Assembly: GCA_937902565.1 (NCBI GenBank)
Contig: CALFMX010000088.1
Location: 1 to 10,135, forward strand
Direction of reading: 5' to 3'
Length of the DNA stretch: 10,135 nucleotides
DNA from: an uncultured Spirochaetales bacterium
Lineage (GTDB): Bacteria > Spirochaetota > Spirochaetia > Sphaerochaetales > Sphaerochaetaceae
Both the position numbers and the translations under genes were made by a program. Shown in pieces: positions 1-5,782 of this stretch (its first letter is position 1; every line of letters begins with the position of its first letter). Under the pieces are notes generated by a model. The model had not been told where the DNA came from. It searched no databases and saw only the letters and a program-made list of their open reading frames with translations.

Positions 1-122
1 CTCTCATGACCTTTTTCAATCTACCTCTAAATTGCGAACTTTATTGTACGCCACCACAATGGTGCTAAACATTGCAGTATGCATATCTTTGCACGATATT
101 TGGTTATTTTTTTATCTACATA
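1..122. other. AT-rich intergenic region, possible start of a divergent gene at the left edge
   Basis: No convincing complete gene lies here. On the minus strand a TTG at 19-17 follows AGAGG at 4-nt spacing and reads Met-Lys-Lys-Val-Met-Arg into the window edge. A minus-strand TACAAT (plus 43-48) could be its -10, but the -35 is poor. A small dyad, CACCA-CAA-TGGTG (52-64), would fall in that promoter's spacer, and TATGCATA (78-85) is another short palindrome. Too little sequence remains to call a gene. Confidence 0.3.
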
Positions 123-151
123 TTGACGATGTCTCCATCTCCCTTTATAGT
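123..151 (+). promoter_or_regulatory. sigma70-type promoter of the MarR/persulfide-fusion operon
   Basis: TTGACG (123-128) and TATAGT (146-151) are separated by exactly 17 bp; each matches the consensus hexamer at five of six positions. Transcription should begin near 157-159, giving a leader of about 38 nt before the MarR start at 196. This is the best promoter match in the window. Confidence 0.75.
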
Positions 152-159
152 TGTCATTA

Positions 160-170
160 GCAATTATTGC
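160..170. promoter_or_regulatory. candidate MarR operator (11-bp dyad at the transcription start)
   Basis: GCAAT-T-ATTGC is a perfect 5-bp inverted repeat around one base, lying at about +3 to +13 of the promoter at 123-151. A repressor bound here would block transcription, and MarR regulators commonly repress their own operon from AT-rich dyads in this position. The dyad is short, so the assignment to the adjacent MarR protein is inference. Confidence 0.4.
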
Positions 171-195
171 ACAAATAAATTATATGGAGTGTAGC

Positions 196-564
196 ATGAT
201 CGACCTCTGTGCCATCAGAAGACTACAGACCCTGCTACGGGTCTTTGAGGAGGAGCTGAAACAAAAGACCGGCCTCTCCTTCAATGACGCACTGCTGCTG
301 TGTGCAGTGAACAAGGGCGTGACCGAACCGGGGGCGTTGGCACGGGAGCTTGAGCTCTCCCCCTCCCGCCTGACCCGGGTGCTCGACAGTCTCGAAGCAC
401 GTGATTTGATCGCCCGCTCGCTCAGCGATACCGATCGCAGAAGCCTTACCGTCTCTCTGACCAAGAGCGGCAGGGCGACGGTTGAGGAGTATAGCTGCTC
501 GGAGATCACCCTCCCCGACGAGCTGAACTTTACCCAGGTGGGAAGAAAGGAGAACATCGTATGA
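196..564 (+). CDS. MarR-family transcriptional regulator, short form
   Basis: A 122-residue DNA-binding regulator. A MarR winged helix is visible: recognition region at residues 43-68 (ALARELELSPSRLTRVLDSLE) and wing at 69-90 with the family signature DTDRRSLTVSLTKSG. The ATG at 196 is chosen because GGAG (186-189) sits 6 nt upstream; an upstream TTG at 151 would overlap the -10 and is rejected. After the wing only about 30 residues remain, fewer than the usual C-terminal dimerisation helices of 140-150-residue MarR proteins, so the tail is short or divergent. Cysteines lie at 5, 36 and 101. By eye, Cys5 falls about where OhrR proteins carry their peroxide-sensing cysteine, which suggests thiol-based sensing; that is inference. 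The stop overlaps the next start by 4 bases (ATGA, 561-564), so it is translationally coupled to the persulfide fusion and probably controls it. Confidence 0.88.
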   Translation: MIDLCAIRRLQTLLRVFEEELKQKTGLSFNDALLLCAVNKGVTEPGALARELELSPSRLTRVLDSLEARDLIARSLSDTDRRSLTVSLTKSGRATVEEYSCSEITLPDELNFTQVGRKENIV

Positions 565-3068
565 ACAAGTATCTCATCGTCGGCGGCGTCGCCGGAGGAG
601 CCGGGACGGCAGCCAGGCTCAGGAGGCGGGACGAACACGCCAAGATCATCATGTTCGAGCGCGGGCCATACATCAGCTTTGCAAACTGTGGCCTCCCCTA
701 CTACGCCGGCGGGACCATCGCCGAGCGCTCTCGCCTCTTTGTGCAGACCCCCGAGCGCTTCAAGGAGTCACTGGAGATCGACGCACGGGTGGAGAGCGAG
801 GTCATCGCCATCAACCGCGAGGCGAAGACCGTACGGGTGCGCAACCTGAAGGACAACAGCGAGTATGATGAGTGGTACGACACCCTCATCCTCTCCCCCG
901 GTGCCTCCCCCATCAAGCCGCCGATCCCCGGCATCGACCACCCCAACATCATGAGCCTGCGCTCAGTCAGTGACATCGATGCGATCAAGAGCCACATCGA
1001 CCGGAGCACCACCCGCCGCGCCGTGGTCGTCGGCGGAGGCTTCATCGGCCTGGAGATGGCCGAGAACCTCAAGGAGCGGGGCCTGGAGGTCTCGGTCGTC
1101 GAGGCGCTCGAGCAGGTGATGAACATCATCGACTATGAACTGGCCGCCGAGGTGCAGCAGCACATGAGGGCCAAGGGGGTGAACCTCCACCTCAAGGATG
1201 CGGTACAGTCGTTTCAGGACCATGGGACCACCGTCACCGTGAACCTTGCCAGTGGGGCCCTCATCGAAGCGGACCTGGTCATCCTCTCCATCGGGGTCCG
1301 GCCCGATACCGCCTTCCTCAAGGAGAGCGGCATAACCCTTGCAAAGAACGGGGCGATCGTCGTCGATGAGTTCTTCCAGACCAACGACCCCCATATCAGG
1401 GCGGTGGGGGATGCCATCCTCATCAAGAGCCCGATCACCGGTATCCCGTGCACCATCCCGCTCGCCGGTCCTGCCAACAAACAGGCCCGCCTCTGTGCCG
1501 ATGCAATCGTCGATGGCAACAAGATTCCCTACAAGGGCTCCATCGCCACCTCGATCGCCAAGATCTTCGACATGACGGTTGCGGCCACCGGCCTCACCGA
1601 GAAGGGCCTCAAGGCCGCGAACCTCCCCTACCGATCTGCCGAGACCCATGCGGGCAACCACGCCGGCTACTACCCCGGCAGCCTGGTGCTCACCCTCAAG
1701 ATTCTCTACCACCCCGAGAGCGGCAAGCTCTGGGGAGCCCAGGCCGTGGGCTTTGACGGGGTGGACAAGCGCATCGATGTCATCAGCGCCTTCATCGGGA
1801 AGGAGGGCACCGTCTATGACCTGGCCGAATTCGAGCAGGCGTATGCCCCGCCCTTCTCCAGTGCCAAGGACCCCGTGAACATGGTCGGCTTCATCGCGGC
1901 CAACGCCCTGGAGGGCCTCAGCGACCCCGTCAGCTGGGACGAGGCGGAACGGCTGCGGGCCGAGGGCGCCTTCATGCTCGATGTCCGCAGCGAGGATGAG
2001 TTTGCCCTCGGTGCCATCCCCGGAGCTATCAACATCCCCAACACCGAGTTGAGGACGCGCCTTTCCGAGGTGCCCAAGGATCGCCTGGTCATCATCAACT
2101 GTGCCATGGGACTGCGCGGCTACCTCGCCGAGCGGATCCTCAGGCAGAACGGGTATGAGCAGGTGAAGAACCTCAGCGGTGGGTTCAAGAGCTACGACAG
2201 CGCCATGCGCGAGCGTGCAATCCTGGAGAATGGCGGGGTCGTCGTCCTCAAGGAGCCGGTCGGGGTCATCAGCCACCTCTATGAGGATGGATCGCCCCGC
2301 AAGCGCAGCACCGGCTTCAAGAGCCATACCATCGATGCGGTGGGCCTGCAGTGCCCCGGCCCGATCGTCCATCTGAAGCGTGAGATCGACAACCTCGAGG
2401 AGGGGGACCAGATCACCGTCCGTGCCAGCGATCCCGGCTTCGGCGTCGATGTGCAGGCGTGGTGCAAGCTCACCGGCAACGACCTGACCAGCCTCTCCAC
2501 CACTGAGGGGATCATCGAGGCGATCATCACCAAGGGGAGCAGCGCCGTCTGTGCGGTCGGCGATAGCGCGGGGGCAAAGCCCGCGATCTGCGACCCGGAC
2601 AACGGGGCGACACTGATCGTCTTCTCCAACGACCTGGACAAGGCCCTCGCCTCATTTGTCCTGGCAAACGGAGCGGTGGCCACCGGCAAGCCGGTGACGA
2701 TGTTCTTCACCTTCTGGGGTCTTTCGGTCCTCCGCAAGAAGGACGCACCCAAGGCCAAGAAGGACTTCACCGGCAAGATGTTCTCCTCCATGCTGCCCAA
2801 CGGCATGAGCGAGCTCGGCCTCTCGTCGATGAACATGGGCGGCCTCGGGGCAAAGATGATGAAGAATCGGATGCGCAAGAAGCGGGTCGACCAGCTTGAG
2901 GCGATGTTCAACGACGCCAAGAAGAGCGGGGTGCGCATGGTGGCATGCCAGATGTCGATGGACATCATGGGCATCAGCGCCAGTGAGCTGCTTGAGGGTG
3001 TCGAGGTCGGCGGGGTCGCCACCTATATGGGGGCGGCGAGCGAGTCCAAGATCAACCTCTTCGTCTGA
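561..3068 (+). CDS. four-module fusion: CoA-disulfide-reductase-like FAD oxidoreductase, rhodanese, TusA, DsrE2
   Basis: An 835-residue cytoplasmic protein, probably reducing or relaying persulfide sulfur. Residues 1-450 form a pyridine-nucleotide-disulfide reductase of the CoADR/NADH-oxidase/Npsr class: FAD motif at 6-17 (VGGVAGGAGTAA), active-site Cys43 in SFANCGLPYYAGG, NAD(P)H motif VVVGGGFIGLEM at 155-166, and a dimerisation domain with YYPGS (360-364) and AYAPPFS (427-433). Residues about 456-550 are a rhodanese with an active-site loop CAMGLRGY (Cys514). Residues about 588-660 are TusA-like with CPGP (Cys598). Residues about 683-835 are DsrE2-like: FFTFWGL, a Met-rich stretch, and VACQMSMDIMG with Cys796. 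All four module cysteines are present, so each part looks functional. AAAGGAG at 546-552 supports the ATG at 561. CoADR-rhodanese fusions are known to reduce CoA persulfide or disulfide, and Rhd-TusA-DsrE2 sets are known sulfur-transfer modules. The order of transfer within this chain is inference. Confidence 0.93.
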   Translation: MNKYLIVGGVAGGAGTAARLRRRDEHAKIIMFERGPYISFANCGLPYYAGGTIAERSRLFVQTPERFKESLEIDARVESEVIAINREAKTVRVRNLKDNSEYDEWYDTLILSPGASPIKPPIPGIDHPNIMSLRSVSDIDAIKSHIDRSTTRRAVVVGGGFIGLEMAENLKERGLEVSVVEALEQVMNIIDYELAAEVQQHMRAKGVNLHLKDAVQSFQDHGTTVTVNLASGALIEADLVILSIGVRPDTAFLKESGITLAKNGAIVVDEFFQTNDPHIRAVGDAILIKSPITGIPCTIPLAGPANKQARLCADAIVDGNKIPYKGSIATSIAKIFDMTVAATGLTEKGLKAANLPYRSAETHAGNHAGYYPGSLVLTLKILYHPESGKLWGAQAVGFDGVDKRIDVISAFIGKEGTVYDLAEFEQAYAPPFSSAKDPVNMVGFIAANALEGLSDPVSWDEAERLRAEGAFMLDVRSEDEFALGAIPGAINIPNTELRTRLSEVPKDRLVIINCAMGLRGYLAERILRQNGYEQVKNLSGGFKSYDSAMRERAILENGGVVVLKEPVGVISHLYEDGSPRKRSTGFKSHTIDAVGLQCPGPIVHLKREIDNLEEGDQITVRASDPGFGVDVQAWCKLTGNDLTSLSTTEGIIEAIITKGSSAVCAVGDSAGAKPAICDPDNGATLIVFSNDLDKALASFVLANGAVATGKPVTMFFTFWGLSVLRKKDAPKAKKDFTGKMFSSMLPNGMSELGLSSMNMGGLGAKMMKNRMRKKRVDQLEAMFNDAKKSGVRMVACQMSMDIMGISASELLEGVEVGGVATYMGAASESKINLFV

Positions 3069-3069
3069 T

Positions 3070-3264
3070 TTAGTAGTGCGGGGGCCTCTCCCCCTGGGGG
3101 AGTCCCTCTTCAACCAACTCTGAAAATCGCTTCTCGATCAACGAGAGGCGATTTTTCAAGGTGGTGATCTCGCCGTTCAGCTCACCCACCACCGAATCCA
3201 GGGTGGCAATCGTCTCTTCCATGTAGGCTATCTTCACTTCCATCCTCATCATTCGGTCGTCCAT
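3070..3264 (-). CDS. slyX: SlyX family protein
   Basis: A 64-residue protein, close to the roughly 70 residues of E. coli SlyX, built almost wholly of amphipathic coiled-coil helix (residues about 5-52: KIAYMEETIATLDSVVGELN and onwards) and ending in the family's characteristic Pro-Pro-His-Tyr. The ATG at 3264 is chosen because GGGAGG lies 6 nt upstream; longer upstream reading lacks homologous character. The molecular role of SlyX is not established; in E. coli it sits beside slyD and is often described only as a small conserved protein. Here it is convergent with the persulfide fusion, with stop codons separated by a single base, and divergent from the WYL regulator. Its coding region carries the fusion's likely terminator, so the two genes constrain each other's sequence. 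Recognition rests on length, coiled-coil pattern and C-terminal motif. Confidence 0.85.
   Translation of the reverse strand: MDDRMMRMEVKIAYMEETIATLDSVVGELNGEITTLKNRLSLIEKRFSELVEEGLPQGERPPHY
3088..3102. repeat. GC-rich inverted repeat just past the fusion's stop
   Basis: CTCCCCC-T-GGGGGAG is a perfect 7-bp inverted repeat 20 nt after the stop of the fusion and inside the 3' end of slyX, where it encodes Leu-Pro-Gln-Gly. A competing hairpin can form between GGGGG (3080-3084) and CCCCC (3090-3094). There is no following T run, so it is not a terminator alone; it may protect the mRNA end or pause polymerase ahead of the hairpin at 3123. Confidence 0.4.
3123..3156 (+). terminator. Rho-independent terminator of the persulfide operon, located inside slyX and near-symmetric
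   Basis: The 14-nt arm AAAATCGCTTCTCG (3123-3136) pairs with CGAGAGGCGATTTT (3142-3155) through one T-G wobble, with a 5-nt ATCAA loop and a T run at 3152-3156. It begins 54 nt after the fusion's stop. Because the left arm opens with AAAA, the minus-strand copy also ends in TTTT, so it could stop slyX transcription early as well. It encodes Lys-Asn-Arg-Leu-Ser-Leu-Ile-Glu-Lys-Arg-Phe of SlyX on the other strand. Confidence 0.75.
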
Positions 3265-3283
3265 GGCAATCCTCCCGGTCCAC

Positions 3284-3312
3284 ATGCTAGCACTCGACCA
3301 GGCAACAGACAA
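3284..3312 (-). promoter_or_regulatory. possible slyX promoter overlapping the 26-bp palindrome
   Basis: On the minus strand TTGTCT (plus 3307-3312) and TAGCAT (plus 3284-3289) are 17 bp apart, each four of six to consensus, placing the start near 3277 and just ahead of the slyX Shine-Dalgarno. The -35 lies inside the palindrome at 3302-3327. An alternative minus-strand pair, TTGCAA (3388-3393) and TATACC (plus 3366-3371), has a 16-bp spacer and would share its -10 with the divergent promoter. Confidence 0.35.
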
Positions 3313-3327
3313 GCGCTTATCTGTTGC
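3302..3327. promoter_or_regulatory. 26-bp near-perfect palindrome, probable operator
   Basis: GCAACAGA (3302-3309) and TCTGTTGC (3320-3327) are perfect inverted arms, and the centre AAGCGCTT (3311-3318) is itself palindromic; only the pair 3310 C / 3319 A is mismatched, so 12 of 13 pairs match. It lies between divergent slyX and the WYL regulator, covers the candidate slyX -35 and sits about 50-80 bp upstream of the regulator's start site. No T run follows, so it is not a terminator. The likely binder is the adjacent HTH/WYL protein (inference). Confidence 0.6.
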
Positions 3328-3345
3328 ACACAGCGAGAATGGCCC

Positions 3346-3373
3346 TTGTAACGCGCGCTGTCCATGGTATACT
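3346..3373 (+). promoter_or_regulatory. promoter of the HTH/WYL regulator, extended -10
   Basis: TTGTAA (3346-3351), 16-bp spacer, then TATACT (3368-3373), preceded by TG at 3365-3366, which gives an extended -10 (TGG-TATACT). The start should be near 3380. The GTATAC core is palindromic, so a minus-strand -10 overlaps it. TGTTGCA at 3386-3392, just downstream of the start, repeats the half-site of the 3302 palindrome. Confidence 0.6.
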
Positions 3374-3416
3374 GAGCAGGTATTTTGTTGCAATTTGATG
3401 CACAACGGGGGTATGC

Positions 3417-4385
3417 ATGAAAGGTGAACGAGTAGCACAACTGGAGCTGTTGTTGCATTCCCACCCTGAGGGGCTGAGGAGGGCGGAGATCGCCCGTCGC
3501 TTGGGCGTGCACCGCTCGACCATCAGCCGATACGTCGACCAGCTCAAGGAGTACATCGACATCTACGAGGAGAACAGCCTCATCAAGATCCGTTCACGCC
3601 TCGAGGACGAGAACATCGCCCTCTCGGTCTACGAGAGCCTTGCCTTCAACTTCAGTGCCGAGATGCTCGCTGACAACGCCGAGTTCCAGAACCCGCACCT
3701 GGCAAGCGGTCTGCGCAAGATCGCGCTCAACATGCGCTCCTATGCCCCGAAGGTCAGCGAGAACCTGGTGACCCTTGCCGAGCAGATCGACCTGCAGCTC
3801 CAACAGAAGAAGGAGAGCTCGAAGTTCAACGCCGTGCTGGAGGTCCTCATCGACAGCTGGGTCAGCGGCCGTATCGTGCGGGTCGTCCAGAGCCTGAAGG
3901 GCTTTGACCCGATCGAGACCGAGCTCGCCCCCTACTTCATCGGCTTTCGCGAGGAGGATAGCGGCGGGCGCAAGCCCATCAGCGTAACCGGCCGGCTCCG
4001 CCACACCACCGAGATCGTGACCATCGACATCACCACCATCACCAGTGCCACGATCCTCAACGAGACCTATACGATTCCGGACAACCTCAAGCCCTTCAAA
4101 TCCCCCATCGACGAGGCTCGATACGACTCCATCGACATGATCCCGCTGAGCCTGAAGATGAAGGAGCGCAGTGCGCTCAACGCCTTCCGCACCGTCGTCC
4201 ACGGCCCTCCGGTCTTCGAGAAGGATGCGGATGGGGCGACGATCTGCAACATGGATGTGGAGAATTCCATCGAACTCTACCTCAGGATCATCCAGTGCGG
4301 GGACTCGGTGGAGATCATCGCCCCTGAGAACTTCCGCCGCCGTTTTGCCAAGATGCTCACAAAGATCCTGAAAGTTTATGAGTAA
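3417..4385 (+). CDS. HTH/WYL-domain transcriptional regulator
   Basis: A 322-residue regulator. Residues about 5-50 hold a DeoR/BirA-type helix-turn-helix (recognition region RRAEIARRLGVHRSTISRYV, 21-40). Residues about 135-225 fit a WYL fold, although the Trp-Tyr-Leu signature is replaced by APYFIGFREE (171-180). The C-terminal part, about 245-322, resembles the WCX extension (IELYLRIIQCGDSVEIIAPE, 285-304). WYL regulators bind nucleic-acid or small-molecule ligands in many bacteria, but the ligand cannot be read from sequence. The ATG at 3417 follows a weak G-rich ribosome site (GGGGG, 3407-3411). An ATG at 3413 is out of frame and stops after four codons. The divergent palindrome at 3302 and the TGTTGCA repeats suggest autoregulation and control of slyX. 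Rubredoxin lies 57 bp downstream with no terminator visible between, so readthrough is possible. Confidence 0.8.
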   Translation: MKGERVAQLELLLHSHPEGLRRAEIARRLGVHRSTISRYVDQLKEYIDIYEENSLIKIRSRLEDENIALSVYESLAFNFSAEMLADNAEFQNPHLASGLRKIALNMRSYAPKVSENLVTLAEQIDLQLQQKKESSKFNAVLEVLIDSWVSGRIVRVVQSLKGFDPIETELAPYFIGFREEDSGGRKPISVTGRLRHTTEIVTIDITTITSATILNETYTIPDNLKPFKSPIDEARYDSIDMIPLSLKMKERSALNAFRTVVHGPPVFEKDADGATICNMDVENSIELYLRIIQCGDSVEIIAPENFRRRFAKMLTKILKVYE

Positions 4386-4391
4386 TTTATC

Positions 4392-4420
4392 TTGCCCCAC
4401 ACCCCATTTCCCTATATGCT
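4392..4420 (+). promoter_or_regulatory. possible rubredoxin promoter
   Basis: TTGCCC (4392-4397) and TATGCT (4415-4420) are 17 bp apart. The start would fall near 4427, only 2-3 nt before the Shine-Dalgarno AGGAGG (4429-4434), giving a very short leader of about 16 nt. TATATG (4413-4418) is an alternative -10 with a 15-bp spacer. Confidence 0.4.
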
Positions 4421-4442
4421 ACTCACCTAGGAGGAAAGACAC

Positions 4443-4604
4443 ATGAAACAGTACGAATGTAATCTTTGCGGGTACATCTATGACCCAGCAGTCGGTGATC
4501 CTGACAACGGGGTCAAAGCAGGAACAGCCTTTGAAGATCTTCCTGAGGATTGGGTTTGCCCTCTCTGTGGAGCTCCTAAGTCTGACTTCTCTCCTCTCGA
4601 CTAA
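4443..4604 (+). CDS. rubredoxin
   Basis: A 53-residue one-iron electron carrier of the usual rubredoxin length. It has the two iron-binding CxxCG knuckles, Cys6/Cys9 ([19 protein letters not shown]) and Cys39/Cys42 ([13 protein letters not shown]), plus the conserved GT..EDLP.DW stretch. It transfers electrons in the cytoplasm, in anaerobes typically to rubrerythrin, superoxide reductase or flavoprotein oxygen reductases; none of those partners is in this window. A perfect AGGAGG (4429-4434) sits 8 nt before the ATG, the strongest ribosome site here, and a clear terminator follows 17 nt after the stop. Its codons differ from the neighbours: CCT, TCT, CTT, GCA and GTT are common where other genes use CTC, ATC and GCC. 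Together with the strong ribosome site, that suggests high expression rather than foreign origin (inference). Confidence 0.97.
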   Translation: MKQYECNLCGYIYDPAVGDPDNGVKAGTAFEDLPEDWVCPLCGAPKSDFSPLD

Positions 4605-4621
4605 GCGTCGAATCGGGATAC

Positions 4622-4657
4622 AAACGGGGTAGGCAAGTCTGTCATCCCCGTTTTTTT
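4622..4657 (+). terminator. Rho-independent terminator after rubredoxin
   Basis: AAACGGGG (4622-4629) pairs with CCCCGTTT (4646-4653). The enclosed segment can form a small inner stem (GGCA with TGTC), and the stem runs into seven T residues at 4651-4657. It starts 17 nt after the rubredoxin stop. The next gene's ATG is only 10 nt past the T run, so that gene needs its own promoter or readthrough. Confidence 0.9.
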
Positions 4658-4667
4658 ATACGCAAAG

Positions 4668-5144
4668 ATGAGAAGATACCGCCAGGCGCTCAGCCAGGAG
4701 AGATGTATTGATGTGCTCAATAGGGGCAGCAGTGGGGTCCTCTCCCTGCTTGCCACCGACGGCTACCCCTACGGGGTGCCGCTCAACTACGTCCTCCATG
4801 AGGGCAACCTCTACTTCCACAGTATCGGCGAGGGACGCAAGATCGAGGCTATCAGGGCGTGCGAACGCGCCTCCTTCACCGTCATCGACGCAGACGAGAT
4901 CGACAGTGCACGCTACACCTCGCTCTTTCGCTCGGTCATCGTCACCGGCACCATCGCCCTCTGTGAGGGGGATGAGTGGCTCGAGGCGTTCGACGCCCTC
5001 TGCGCCAAGTACAGTGCAGACCAAAGCCTGGAGGAGCGGCAGGCAAAGGTCCGCTCGTGTTCCAAGGCGGTTGGTCTGAAGCTCACTGTCTCGCACATGA
5101 GCGGCAAGGAAGCAAAGGAGCTTGCAGGCGTCAGCTACAGGTGA
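4668..5144 (+). CDS. pyridoxamine-5'-phosphate-oxidase-like flavin protein (NimA-type)
   Basis: A 158-residue split-barrel FMN-binding protein of the pyridoxamine-5'-phosphate-oxidase superfamily, close to NimA-type nitroimidazole-resistance proteins in length and layout. Visible family features are the N-terminal MRRYRQALS, the strand pair GVLSLLATDGYPYGVPLNYV (23-42), GNLYFHSIGEGRKIEAIRA (46-64) and RYTSLFRSVIVTGTI (82-96). Members are flavin reductases or heme/flavin-binding proteins; the substrate cannot be read here, and true PNP oxidase activity is unlikely for this subgroup. The ATG at 4668 matches the normal family N-terminus but has no Shine-Dalgarno. TATACG at 4657-4662 lies 5 nt upstream, so a leaderless transcript is conceivable, though no -35 is evident. 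The nitroreductase 63 bp downstream is in the same direction and may be co-transcribed. Confidence 0.85.
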   Translation: MRRYRQALSQERCIDVLNRGSSGVLSLLATDGYPYGVPLNYVLHEGNLYFHSIGEGRKIEAIRACERASFTVIDADEIDSARYTSLFRSVIVTGTIALCEGDEWLEAFDALCAKYSADQSLEERQAKVRSCSKAVGLKLTVSHMSGKEAKELAGVSYR

Positions 5145-5192
5145 GTCTTTCCGACAGCGACTTTATTTACTACACTTATGGGTATCTACCAT

Positions 5193-5198
5193 AAGGAG
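5193..5198 (+). promoter_or_regulatory. ribosome binding site that decides the nitroreductase start
   Basis: AAGGAG lies 9 nt before the ATG at 5208. The in-frame ATG at 5178 has no ribosome site of its own and would place this motif inside the coding region, so 5208 is preferred. A weak candidate promoter lies upstream (TTCCGA 5149-5154, 16 bp, TACACT 5171-5176). Confidence 0.75.
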
Positions 5199-5207
5199 AT
5201 TCAACCT

Positions 5208-5777
5208 ATGCTACACGCAATTGAACAGAGACGGGCCTTCCGTGCCCTCGATACCAAACCCATTGAGAAAGAGACCCTGCTCCACCTCATCGAAGCAGCC
5301 GCCACCGCCCCGAGTGGGATGAACAACCAGCCCTGGCGCTTTGTCACCACCACCGAACCCGAGCGCCTCAATGCCCTCAAGGAGACCCTGTCACCAGGAA
5401 ACTACTGGGCCAAGCGCGCTCCGGCCATCATTGCAGTGGTGACCAACAACGAGTGGAGCATGAAGCTGGGAGATCGTGTCTACGCTCCCTTCGAAGTGGG
5501 CATGGCCACGATGGCCCTGCAGATCCAGGCTGTCAGCGAAGGCCTCATCATCCATCCGATCGCCGGCTTCAATGAGGGTGCGGCAAAGGAGGTGCTGGGC
5601 ATCAGTGAGGAAGACTCGTTGATGGTCCTCCTGATCCTCGGCTATCCCGGCAGCGAAGAGGGCCTCAGTGACAAGCATCGCCAAGGGGAGCATAGCGCAC
5701 GAGAGCGCTTCCCACTGGACCGCATCCACGCCTTTGACGGCTGGACAGGGGAGATGAACCCGAAAGCCACCACCTGA
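5208..5777 (+). CDS. nitroreductase family protein, small form
   Basis: A 189-residue FMN-dependent NAD(P)H oxidoreductase, expected to act as a homodimer in the cytoplasm. The N-terminal FMN-phosphate region is clear (AIEQRRAFRALDTKPIEKE, 4-22), followed by AATAPSGMNNQPWRFV (31-46), which matches the family's APSGxNxQPW motif, and the C-terminal LMVLLILGYPGSEEG (138-152). The physiological substrate is unknown: relatives reduce nitroaromatics, quinones or flavins, and some are dehydrogenases. It follows the PNPOx-like flavin protein by 63 bp and converges on the MFS transporter with 5 bp between stops. The presence of a second, different nitroreductase at 7177 suggests distinct substrates. 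A start at 5178 (199 residues) is possible but lacks ribosome-site support. Confidence 0.9.
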   Translation: MLHAIEQRRAFRALDTKPIEKETLLHLIEAAATAPSGMNNQPWRFVTTTEPERLNALKETLSPGNYWAKRAPAIIAVVTNNEWSMKLGDRVYAPFEVGMATMALQIQAVSEGLIIHPIAGFNEGAAKEVLGISEEDSLMVLLILGYPGSEEGLSDKHRQGEHSARERFPLDRIHAFDGWTGEMNPKATT

Positions 5778-5782
5778 ACCAC

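Noticed and set aside
1..19. Start of a divergent minus-strand gene (TTG at 19 or ATG at 8)
   Set aside because: The ribosome site and Met-Lys-Lys reading are suggestive, but six codons are too few to call; noted only in the region entry.
59..160. Small plus-strand frame of about 33 codons from ATG 59
   Set aside because: No ribosome site, AT-rich composition, and it runs through the promoter of the MarR operon.
151..195. Upstream TTG start extending the MarR protein by 15 residues
   Set aside because: It would overlap the last base of the -10 and precede the predicted transcription start; ATG 196 has a proper ribosome site.
963..2372. 469-codon open frame on the minus strand opposite the persulfide fusion
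   Set aside because: Its translation lacks any domain character, is rich in Asp/Glu/Gly/Val as expected for an antisense frame of GC-rich codons, and the plus-strand frame contains four recognisable domains.
3265..3438. Longer slyX reading frame extending up to 3438
   Set aside because: The extra N-terminus has no SlyX character and would run through the divergent promoter and palindrome; ATG 3264 has GGGAGG at good spacing.
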